Below, piece by piece: positions 1 through 10,300 of a stretch of DNA of 32,978 bases. The first letter of the stretch is position 1. Every line of letters begins with the position of its first letter. Position numbers and translations under genes: made by a program. The notes beneath the pieces were generated by a model. That model worked only from the letters and a program-made list of their open reading frames with translations. It had not been told where the DNA came from and searched no databases. The DNA comes from Burkholderiales bacterium (lineage in GTDB: Bacteria; Pseudomonadota; Gammaproteobacteria; Burkholderiales; SG8-41), in assembly GCA_005800795.1 (NCBI GenBank), contig SYEN01000053.1, positions 1 through 32,978 on the forward strand, in the 5' to 3' direction.

Positions 1-25
1 CAGAAGTTGCTGTATATAGAAGCTT

Positions 26-101
26 GGGCCCTTAGCACAGCGGTTAGTGCAGCGGACTCATAATCCGTTGGTCGTTGGTTCAAGTCCAACAGGGCCCACC
101 A
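26..101 (+). tRNA. tRNA with CAT anticodon, most likely tRNA-Ile2 (lysidine-modified CAU); Met is the alternative
   Basis: 7-bp acceptor stem GGGCCCT/AGGGCCC, anticodon loop CTCATAA, T-arm GTTGG-TTCAAGT-CCAAC, encoded CCA at 99-101; overall similar to the ileX-type sequence GGCCCCTTAGCTCAG...CTCATAA. Confidence 0.9.
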
Positions 102-676
102 ATACTTTTGTTCGTGCGAGTCTTCGGGCCAATTGCCGCACGGATATTGTTTGAGCGCGCCGCATCCGGCTGTCGCCAAACAACAGTGTGTTATCCCGGT
201 GCAACGCTGCAACTTGCGCAATGTTAGAACCCTGTACGCAGTGACTTTGCGCGCGGAAAAATTGCTCAGCGTGGCCACTGTTCACGCGTCGACTTCGGCT
301 GAAATCTGATCCACGCGTAGCACGATTGGATCTTTTCCCGTTTGTCCTGAATTTGTTGCAAGTGCCAGGGTTTCGATAAGCCTGGCCAGCACAACGCTAT
401 GCCATGTGAATAAATCGGAAGTTGCGTTCGCCAGAATGTACGACGTGAGCATTTGCGTCGCGAGTGCCTGCAACGATAAACGACGCCATTTGCTGATGGG
501 CGATGGCCGTTTTTGATTCAAATTCGCGGCGCACCCACGCATCGGACTTGCGGCATGGCGATTCTGGTGATCTTGAGCAATTGCGAAGGCTTGCTGAAAC
601 CTTGCTGAGTGACGTTCAACCCCATGTTCACAACAGCGATTTTCCGAGTGCTGAGACCTTTTGCCGCGCCGCGAAA

Positions 677-750
677 CGTGAACCAGTTCACGCTTTTTCT
701 GCCAACTGTTGCGTGTGTGTGAATTCGCCGTGAACGGCTTGTGAATTCAC
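677..750. promoter_or_regulatory. Cluster of GTGAA half-sites/palindromes (CGTGAACCAGTTCACG; GTGAATTCGCC-GTGAACGGCTT-GTGAATTCAC), candidate operator region
   Basis: 16-bp palindrome at 677-692; GTGAA at 719, 730 and 741 (exact 11-bp spacing), the last being the perfect palindrome GTGAATTCAC; TATGAT hexamer at 772-777 downstream. Confidence 0.4.
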
Positions 751-1174
751 TCTCGTACATCGCTTCATCCCTATGATTTTGCGCGATAATTCTAAGTTCG
801 TCTTAGTGTGCCCATTATTTGCGTATCAGAAGGGAAGTGTGACATGTCAACTGCCAAAAATTCGAAATTTTCGCGCACGCGAAATACGCTCCTGACAGCG
901 CTTGCTGCCGCGCCGCGCGTGCTGATCTGCGGTGGCCCCGCTTTCCTTTTGCCTCATCCAGCCGCTGACGATTCGGCGCCGCGTTGCCGCGCGCACCGCA
1001 TTTACGCCGCCGTCAGGCACAGATTACTTTTTTCGGCTTCTGCATCTTTATTTTTTCCTCATCCAACCCTGAAAGGCACTGTCATGAACCCGCTTGAGAA
1101 ATCACTTTATCCCCCCCGCACACGGTGCGTTTGCTGAATTCACAAATTCTGGTTTGACGAAAGGAGAGCGTTCC

Positions 1175-2316
1175 ATGATTAACGTCGTTCGACATTGGAG
1201 CAGTGCGGTGCTGGCTGCTGCGGCGCTGATGTTGCCGAGTGCAGCGCACGCCGTGGGTACTGCGGCGGGCACGACCATCAGCAACTCGGCGACCGCGACT
1301 TACAACATCAACGGCGTTCCGGCCACGCCGGTGATCGGTTCGGTGGCGATCCGCGTGGACGAAATCATCCGCGTCGCGGTTACTGCGCCAGCCACGCAAA
1401 CGCCGGTGGTTGCGGGCGATGTCAACAAGGTGCTGACCTTCCGCGTCACCAACACCGGCAACGGTGCCGAGGCCTACAACCTGATTGCCAATCGCGCGGT
1501 GGGCGGCGATAACTTTGATCCAGCGGCAGGCACTGCAGGGAGCCTGTTTCAGGACACCAACGGCAACGGCGTGTTCGATGCGGGTATCGATCTTGCCGTG
1601 CCGCTGGTCCTCGGTGTGCCGCAACTGACATTGAATCCCGATGTGGTCACCACGGTTTTTGTGGTGTCCAACATCCCCGCCGGGCCGACCAACGGCCAGA
1701 CCGGTATCGTGTCGTTGACTGCACAGGCCGCTACGGCGGGTGCAACTGCCGCTGGCGTGGGCGTTGCGCCAGGCACAATCCGGCCAACCTCGGTACGCCT
1801 TCAGTGGGTGGCGGTACAGTGGACGCGGTGGTGGGCGCAGGCCCCGGCGGTGCAGCGGATTCCGGTGCGGATGATGCCTCCAATGGCACCTACATCATTG
1901 CCGCTGTCACGGTCACCGTTGACAAAGTGGTGCTGAACGTCACCAACCCGATGGGTGTGACCAGTGGCCCCTGTAACGTGGCGATCCCGCCTGCGGGTTG
2001 TACGGCATTCGTGCCGGGCAGTGTCATCGAGTACCAGGTCACTGTGACAGTCAGTGGCACCGGTACCGCGCAGGCCGTGACCATCAGCGACAACGTGCCC
2101 GCGAACACCACCTGGGTCGCGGGCAGCATTCGCGCCACCACCACCACGCCAGCGGTAACGCCGCTGAGCGCCAAGACCGATGTTGCGGATGGCGACAACG
2201 CCAGCTGCGTGGGTTGCGGCAATGCCGCGGGCACCATGATCGCGAACTTTGGCGACATCACGGTTGCCGGTGCGCCGATTGCCAACACCGTGACCTACAA
2301 AGTCACCATCAACTAA
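1175..2316 (+). pseudogene. Exported DUF11-like repeat protein, interrupted by a frameshift near 1772-1779
   Basis: RBS aaggagag before ATG 1175; signal peptide MINVVRHWSSAVLAAAALMLPSAAHA; frame 2 reads to ...GVGVAPGT, then homologous sequence NPANLGTPSVGGGTVDAVVG... continues in frame 1 to TAA 2314-2316. Confidence 0.7.
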
Positions 2317-2341
2317 TCACTCACCCAACGGAGGTAACACC

Positions 2342-2845
2342 ATGCAAAACATGTTTCGTTATTTCGCGACTGCCGGGTTTTCCGCTTTGCTTGCGGGCAA
2401 TGTGCTTGTTGCCCGAGCGCAGAACGTCGAGCTCGTCACCAAGGCCGAGAAAGAAATCGAGGTCGTTGAGAAAGGCGCCAAGGTCAAGAAGCTGGCGCCG
2501 CCGGAGAAAATGGTGCCGGGCGACGAGGTGGTTTACACCGTCTCGTACAACAACAAGACCGGCAAGCCCGCCGAGAAAGTGTTGATCACCAATCCGGTGC
2601 CGAAGTACACGCGCTACAAAGACGGTAGCGCGACGGGCGACAACACCGACATCACGTTCTCCGCCGACGGCGGCAAGACGTTCGCCACACCGGACAAACT
2701 CATCGTCACGATCAAAGACAAGAGCGGCAAGGACATCACGCGCCCAGCCGCCGCGGCGGAGTACACCCACATCCGCTGGACGCTCAAACAAAACGTCGCG
2801 CCGGGGCAAGCAGGCTCGGTGCGCTTCCGGGCGGTGATCTTGTGA
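2342..2845 (+). CDS. Exported small DUF11-like domain protein (167 aa)
   Basis: RBS ggaggt at 2331-2336; signal peptide ending LVARAQ; DUF11-like pattern PGDEVVYTVSYNNKTGKPAEKVLITNPVPKYTRY. Confidence 0.8.
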   Translation: MQNMFRYFATAGFSALLAGNVLVARAQNVELVTKAEKEIEVVEKGAKVKKLAPPEKMVPGDEVVYTVSYNNKTGKPAEKVLITNPVPKYTRYKDGSATGDNTDITFSADGGKTFATPDKLIVTIKDKSGKDITRPAAAAEYTHIRWTLKQNVAPGQAGSVRFRAVIL

Positions 2846-2990
2846 CGCCCGCCACAGATTTTGGTTTTCGGTTTTTTGGTTTCAGTTTTTTCGATTGGAG
2901 GTTCGTATCATGAAGTTCAGTAGATCGCAGGAAGATGTTCATAAGTGTTTGTTTTTATTAATTTTTTTATTTAATCACAAGGAGCAAGCC

Positions 2991-4343
2991 ATGAAATACT
3001 GGAGTAGTTGGTATCGAAGTGCCTTGGCCGGCATAGCATTAATTGCCGGCTTGGGATTGCATTCAACGGTGGCCTTTGGCCAAGCTGCAACGTCGCAATA
3101 CCTGGCGGGCGGCTCGTTTACCAACGGCGCCGGCACGGGCCAGGTGTCAGCCAACACCGATGTCACCAACCAGGCCACGCTGAGTTACACCATCAGCAGC
3201 ACGGCGCAGCCCAACATCACCAGCAACACCGCGACCTTCAAGGTGGACAACCTGGTGCGCGTGGTGGTGGCGGCAACCGACACGGCGCATACCGTGGTGG
3301 CGCCTGGCGCGCTGGCGCAGGTGACGACTTTTACCGTCACCAACACCGGCAACGCCAATTAGGATTACAAGCTGGATGCGGGTAACCTCGCTTCAGCCCA
3401 AACCCTGACCTACGGCGCGACGACGTACACCGACTCGTTCGACGGTTTGTCATGTCAGGCGTTTGCTGAAACCGGTGGCGGCGCGGGCTATCAGGCCGGC
3501 TCCGACACCAATCAGGCGATTGTCAGTCTGGCGCCGAACGCCTCGCGCACGGTGTATGTGGTTTGCAACATACCGCCCGCGCCGGGTTTGACCTCGGGTG
3601 ACGCCATCGTATCGCTGCTGGCGACCACGTATGATGCCACCAGTTGCGTAGCTTCTACCGGCGTCTGCGCCAGCGGCCTCACCACGCAAAACACCGCCAG
3701 CGCGGATAACCAGACTGCGGTTGACGTGGTATTTGCTGATGGCGCGGCTGCGTCTCCCGCAGTAACGGGCGATGCCGTGCGCGACGGCAAGCATGCTGCG
3801 GTGGATGTGTTCCGCATCGCCAACGCCAGCGTGACCGTGGCGAAATCGGTGACCACGCTGTGCGATCCGTTTAACTTCGCGGGCAACGGCACCACGGTGT
3901 TCCCGAAAGCCATCCCCGGTGCTTATGTACGGTATTCGATCCAGATTACCAACGCGAATACGGCAACGGCTTCGGCGACATTGGCGACCATCACCGATAC
4001 GCTGAATACCAACCTCACGTTCGATACGAACCTGATTACCGGTAATGCGACCACCTGTGATGCCACCACGCCGGAAAGCGCGGGTAATGCGTTCAAGCTG
4101 ACTTGCGCCGGCACCACCGGCCGGGCCTGCACGACGCCGGTGTTCTACACCAGCGCAGCGGATGCTGACTCCATCGGCATCTCGGGTGCGAACATCACGG
4201 CGAATCTGGCGACGGCATTGCCTCAGGTGGGCACCCCCACGTGTCCGAACGTCGGCACGCCGAGTGGCGCGGGGACGTATTGCGCGGGTGAATTAAAACC
4301 GGGCGAGACCGTCACCATCTTCTTCAACGCGATTATCAAATAA
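2991..4343 (+). pseudogene. Exported DUF11-like repeat protein with internal in-frame amber codon (TAG 3360-3362)
   Basis: RBS aaggag then ATG 2991; signal peptide; ORFs 2895-3362 and 3447-4343 are in the same frame and the sequence between them, DYKLDAGNLASAQTLTYGATTYTDSFDGLSCQAF, remains coding-like. Confidence 0.7.
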
Positions 4344-4384
4344 TCGCGGGCGGGAAGCGTAAAACGTAAGGCGCTGACAGCGGC

Positions 4385-7300
4385 ATGATCGCCCTGATCA
4401 CACGTAACCTCTGGCTGTGGCTCAGCCTGCTGGCGATGCTCGTTTCGAGCATCGCCGGGGCTGCCACGCCCAGCGGAACGGTGATTACCAATACGGCCAC
4501 GGCAACGTGGCGGATAGGGGCGAGCACGGTCAATGCCAGTGCAACGAAGCAGGTCGCGGTGTCACCGTACGCGGTGGGGCCGGATTTAAGCATCAGTCTT
4601 GCCGGCCCGGCGCAAGCCGGCCCCGGCGCCACGCTGGTGTGGAAGGCAGTCGCGGCAAATACAGGCCCCTCGGTGGCGGACGGTGCGCAGGTGACATTCA
4701 CCGTACCGCCGGGGGTTACCAATGTCAGCGGCTTGTGTTTAGTGTTGACCAGTGGCACATGCGGCGCCGTTACCGTGGGTACGCCCACGGCGGCCGGCAC
4801 GCCTGTCACTGTAAGTTTGGCCAACTTCCCAGTCGGCGCGCGCATCGAAGTGACGTTGCGGGGCACCGCACCGGCGGCAGTGGGTGAGTTGATTCATCAG
4901 GCGCAGATTTCGACAGGCAGTCTTGTCGATCCTACGCCGCTCAATAACGTGGCAACGTCGAAGACGAACATCGCTGCCGGGGCCGCCAATACCGGAACAC
5001 TTTCCGGCCGTGTGTGGCTCGACGTCAACCACGACCGTGTGTTCACGTCAGGTGAAATGCTGTTCGAGGGGTTTGTGGTGCGGGTGTACGATGCCGCGGG
5101 CACAACGCTCGTCAGACAGGTCGCCACTGGCGCCAACGGGCTGTATTCGCTTGCTGGTCTGCCGGCGGGCGTGAGTTATCAGATCGAGTTCCGTGACCGT
5201 GCGGGCAATGTCGTGTTCGGTCTGCCGGTAACGTCGGAGTCAGCGGGCGTGGGCGCAGGGTTTGCGCAGACCACGTCGTGCGCTACGCTGCGTGAAACTA
5301 CCGCGCCAAACGTCATGGTGCCGATGGCTGGCAACTGTTACAGCATGACCACCGGCGGATCGACCGCGCAGGTGCAGCGCACCGGCCGCACGCTGATATT
5401 CCTGCAGGCGGGCGACAACGTGATTGAACAAAGTCTGCCGCTGGATCCCGCCGGCGTGGTGTACGATTCAGTGACGCGTCAGCCCGTGGCGGGCGCCACG
5501 GTTACCTTCAGCGGCCCGCCGGGGTACGACCCGGCGCAGCATCTGTTGGGCGGCGCTGCGAATTCGAATCAGATCACGGGCGTGGATGGCTTCTATCAGT
5601 TCCTGCTGGTGGGCGGCGCGCCAGCCGGTACCTATACGCTGACGGTCACACCGCCTGCGGGCTATACCTCGCCGTCGCAAATACCGCCGAATCCGCAGCT
5701 CGACCCCACCGGTTTGGGTAGCGGCGGCGTCTATCTGGTGCAGGCGCAGCCGGGGCCTCCCACCGGCATCCAGCCGACGACTTACCACCTTTCCTTCAGT
5801 CTGGCGTTGGGCGATCCGAACGTGATTAACAATCACATTCCCATCGATCCGCCGGGCGTGGGCGGCACGCTGATTCTGACCAAGGTTGCGAGCAAAACCA
5901 TCGCGTCGGTGGGCGATTTTGTGCAGTATCAACTGGCGCTGTCGAATCCTGGCAAGGCACCGGTGGCGGGCGTGACGGTGAGCGACCGCTTGCCGCCGGG
6001 CTTCCGCTTCCGTCCGGGCACGGCGCAGATCGGCAAGGTGGCCGTGGCCAATCCGGCGATCTCAGCCGATGGCCGCACGCTGACGTTCACCATCGGCACG
6101 GTGTTGCCGGGTGCGGCGGCGATTGATATTCGCTACGTGACCGAGATTACCGTGGGCACGTCGCTGGGCGACGCGGTCAACAGCGCGCAGGCCACGGGCG
6201 CGGGCGGCGCGCGTTCGCTCAATGCACGCGCCACCGTCAATGTGAAGGAAGACCTGTTCCGCAGCCGTACCATTCTGATGGGTCGCGTAATCGAAGTCGG
6301 CGCCAGCGGGCCGAAACTGGCGCAAGGTGTTGGCACTGTAAGCGACGCGCCCGCGATCACCAGCAGTGCGGCCGGTCTGTGCAACCCGGAACAACACCTG
6401 GGCAAGGGTATTGAGGGTGCGCGCATTTTCATGGAAGACGGCGCGTATATCCGCACCGACAAGGAAGGTAAATGGCATATCGACGGCGTCAAGCTGGGCA
6501 CGCACGTGGTGCAGCTCGACGTGAAATCGCTGCCCGATGGTTACGAAGCCGTGCTGTGCGAAGACAATACCCGTCACGCGGGCCGCGCTTTCTCGCAGTT
6601 TGTGAACGTGCGCGGCGGCACGATGTGGCGCGCGGATTTCTATGTGCGCAACACTGGCAAGAGCAGCAACGGCTATGAAGCCGGACAGCGGCTGACAGTG
6701 CGCGCCGGCGAAGGCGTATTGAAGGCGACGCTGGAACTGAAAGGTGTGACCGCCGCCGTGCGCAACCTGTCGGCCACGGTCGCGCTGCCCGAAGGCATGA
6801 CCTACGTGCCAAACAGCGCGCGCATGAATGGCGGCGCGTTCGCCGAGCCGGAAATCAGCAACAACATACTGGTGTTTCGCGCGGGCGATACCAGCGCCAC
6901 GTGGAAAAAATCACTGACCTTCGATGTAAAAGGCGTGCCAGGCGCTGGCGCCGCGATGCAGTCAGTCGCGCAATTCCAGAGCGCCGATGGCGAAACCCGC
7001 CGCCTGCCGCCGGCGAGCGCGCCGCTGGCGGCACTGGGTAAATCGCAAATGCAGTCGGTGAGCGAACCAAAAATTATTCAATATAATCACATAGTTAAGG
7101 AAACAACACCTGCGGCGCCCGTCACGCCCGCAACCTCCGTTGCGCCTGCAGCAGCGCAACCGAACGTGAATGATCTGAACATCTACGCGCCCGGCTCGGA
7201 GAAATTCGACACCAATTGGTTGGCGACCGTCGCGCCGGGGCTAGAAGTGGTGTACCCGGCGGAAACCTTCATCCCCGGCACCAACGCGATCAAGGTGTTC

Positions 7301-10300
7301 GTCAAGCACGATCCGGCGCACCAGATCAAACTGACCGTCAACGGTGTGCCGGTGCATCGGCTCAATTTCGACGGCAACGATCACAACGCGCAAAAAACCG
7401 TCGGGTTGTCGCGCTGGGGCGGCGTGGGCTTGATCGACGGCGCGAATAAAGTCGTGGCCACCGCAGTGGATGCGGCAGGTAAGGAAGTGGGCCGCGCCGA
7501 GCGCATGATTCACTACTCGGGCGCGGGCGTCGAAGGCCGTCTGGTGAATGATGCCTCGGTGCTGGTTGCCGATGGCCGCACCGCGCCGGTGGTTGCCGTG
7601 CGTATTTTCGACCGCGAAGGCAAACCGGTGCGTCATGGCACGGAAGGTGAACTAGCGATTTCCGCACCCTATCAATCGCTGGAAGTGGTGCAGGCGCGTG
7701 ATTCGCGTCCGCTGCTCAACGCTGCCGGCAATCAGGCGCGCTGGCGCGTCACCGACGATGGACTTGCGCTGATTCGCCTGCAGCCGACCACGACGTCGGG
7801 CGAGGTGTCGCTGACGCTGAACTTCCAGGGCCGCCCGCCGCAAATTATTCGCGCGTGGTTGAAGCCCGAAATGCGCGAATGGATACTGGTGGGTCTGGGT
7901 GAAGGCACCATCGGCCAGCGCAAGCTGTCGGGCGCGGTGGAGAATCTGCCGGCGGACATGGCCGACGACAAGTTGTGGAAAGACGGCCGCGTGGCGTTTT
8001 ATGCCAAGGGACAGGTCAAGGGTGAATTCCTCGTGACCATGGCCTACGATACCGACAAGGAACGTAAACGTCTGGGTGGGGCGCAAGGCGATCGCCTGCT
8101 GCAAGGTATCGATCGCAAACAGTACTACACCGTCTACGGCGACAGTAATAGCGCCCAACACGACGCCGCCAGCACGCGCAAGCTGTATCTGAAGATTGAA
8201 AAGAATCAGTGGTACGCCATGTTCGGTGATTACAACACCGGCATGACCGTGACAGAATTGTCGCGTTACTCGCGCACGCTGAACGGCATCAAGAGCGAAT
8301 TCCGCGGCACCAATGTGTCCTATACCGCGTTCGCCACCAAGACCGCGCAGGCCTTCGTCAAGGACGAGCTGCGGCCCGACGGTACATCGGGTTTCTACCG
8401 GCTCACGCGCGGCAACATCATCCCCAACAGCGAAAAGGTGACGATTGAAACGCGCGATCGTTTCCGCAACGAGGTCATCGTCAAGAGCGAGCCGCAATCG
8501 CGCGGCATTGATTACGACGTTGACTACGCGCTGGGCACGTTGATTTTCCGCAAGGCGATCACCGGCAAGGATCAGAATTTCAATCCGATGTACATCGTGG
8601 TGGATTACGAGTCGGAAGACCCCACGCGCGATGAGCGCGTCACCGCCGGCGGCCGTGTGGCGGTGCGCACCAGCGACGGCAGGGCCGAGGCCGGCGTCAG
8701 CGCGATTCGTGAAGGTAGCATCGGTGCACGCGGCGATTTGAAGGGCGTGGACGCCACGGTGCAGATCGACGACAAGACCAAACTGCGCGCCGAATACGCG
8801 CACAGCAGCCGCGAGCTGGCCGGCACGACGGCATCGGGTAACGCCTATGTGATTGAAGCACGCCGGCAGGATGGCAATGTGGCCGCCACCGCTTATGTGC
8901 GCGGTCAGCAGGGCACGTTCGGGCTGGGCCAACAGGCCGCGGCAAATGGTGGCACCACCAAGGTGGGCGGAGACGTGTCGGTGAAAATGAGCCCCGAAGT
9001 CACCATCAATGCACGCGCGCAGCACGAGCGTGTCGAAAACGCCGGTGCGCAAGCAGAACGCTCGCAGATCGAGGCGCGCGCCAATCTGGTCAGGCCCGAG
9101 TACGGCGCTTATGTAGGTGGACGCATTGTGCGCGATCAAACCTCGACCGGTGAGACGCAGAATTCCAATCAACTGGTGGCGGGCGGCGCGCACAAATTCA
9201 TGGATGGCCGCTTGAACCTGCGCGTCGATTCCGAGATCAATCTCGGCAGCAGTGGCGGCAGCAACGTCAACAGCACCGACTTCCCGCATCGCGTGCGCGT
9301 GGGCGCCGACTACAAGGTGACCGACAAGCTGTCGCTGTTCCTCGATCAGGAGCTGACCTTTGGCGACCGTGAAAATACGCACACCACGCGCATCGGCACC
9401 AAGACCAAGCCGTGGGACGGCGCAGAAAGCGCCAATTCGCTCAACCTGCGGCAGACACCCGACGGCCCGGTGGTGTCCACCACCAGTAGCATGACGCAAG
9501 CCATGCGCCTGTCGCCGGAACTAACGGTGAACGTGGGTATGGATCGCACGAACACGATACGCAAGCCCGGCACCACACAACTGAACCCGAACGTGCCTGC
9601 CGCGCAGGGCGTGAACGCCACGGCGGGCGCGGCCTCGCAAAGTATTCTGCCGCCTGCGGGTATTGCCACTGCGCCAGTGGAGGATTACACCGCCGTGTTC
9701 GCGGGGGCAACGTGGAATCAGGGGCCGTGGGGCGCCACCGCGCGCGCCGAGTACCGCCACGGCGATACCACCAACAAGGTGAATGTCGCGGGCACTCTGC
9801 ACCGCGACATTGCATCGGGTCAGGCGATTGCCGCGACAGCGCTCTATAGCAACACGCGTGGCGGCGCACTGGCGGACAGCAAGACGCTGGATCTGCGCCT
9901 CTCCTACGCGTTCCGGCCTATCGACAGCCTGTGGGTGGTGTTGAGCCGCCTCGATTACATCCAGGAAGAATCCAATGCCACCGGCGGCGCGCGCAGCCAC
10001 CGCATGGTGATGAACAACAATGTCAACTACCAGTTCAATCGCAGCACGCAGATTGCGTTCCAGTATGGTGCGAAATACGTGTTCGACAACTTTGATCGCG
10101 TCAGTGCCTCGGGCTTTACCGACATCTATGGCGCCGAAATGCGTTACGACTTCGGCAACCGCTTCGATATCGGCGCGCACGCGGCGCTGCTGAACTCGTG
10201 GGGATCAGATGTGCACGTGGCGTCGTACGGCGCATCGGTCGGCTTCGCGCCGGTGCGCAACCTGTGGCTGGGCGTGGGCTATAACTTCGCGGGCTTCCGC

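Noticed and set aside
58-285. 75-aa - strand ORF ending GPVGLEPTTNGL
   Set aside because: Antisense of the tRNA; GLEPTTNGL is a well-known spurious translation of tRNA complement.
102-670. tRNA-adjacent region checked for an integrase or genomic-island att site
   Set aside because: No integrase-like ORF and no duplicate of the tRNA 3' end found downstream in the window.
808-1137. 109-aa + strand ORF (possible small exported protein from ATG 844)
   Set aside because: No convincing RBS or domain, Arg/His/Ala-rich odd-frame composition; kept as probable 5' leader sequence.
7652-9499. 615-aa - strand ORF
   Set aside because: Fully antisense to the strongly supported 2014-aa gene; composition is typical of mirror ORFs in GC-rich DNA (His/Arg/Ala/Gly rich, no recognisable domain).
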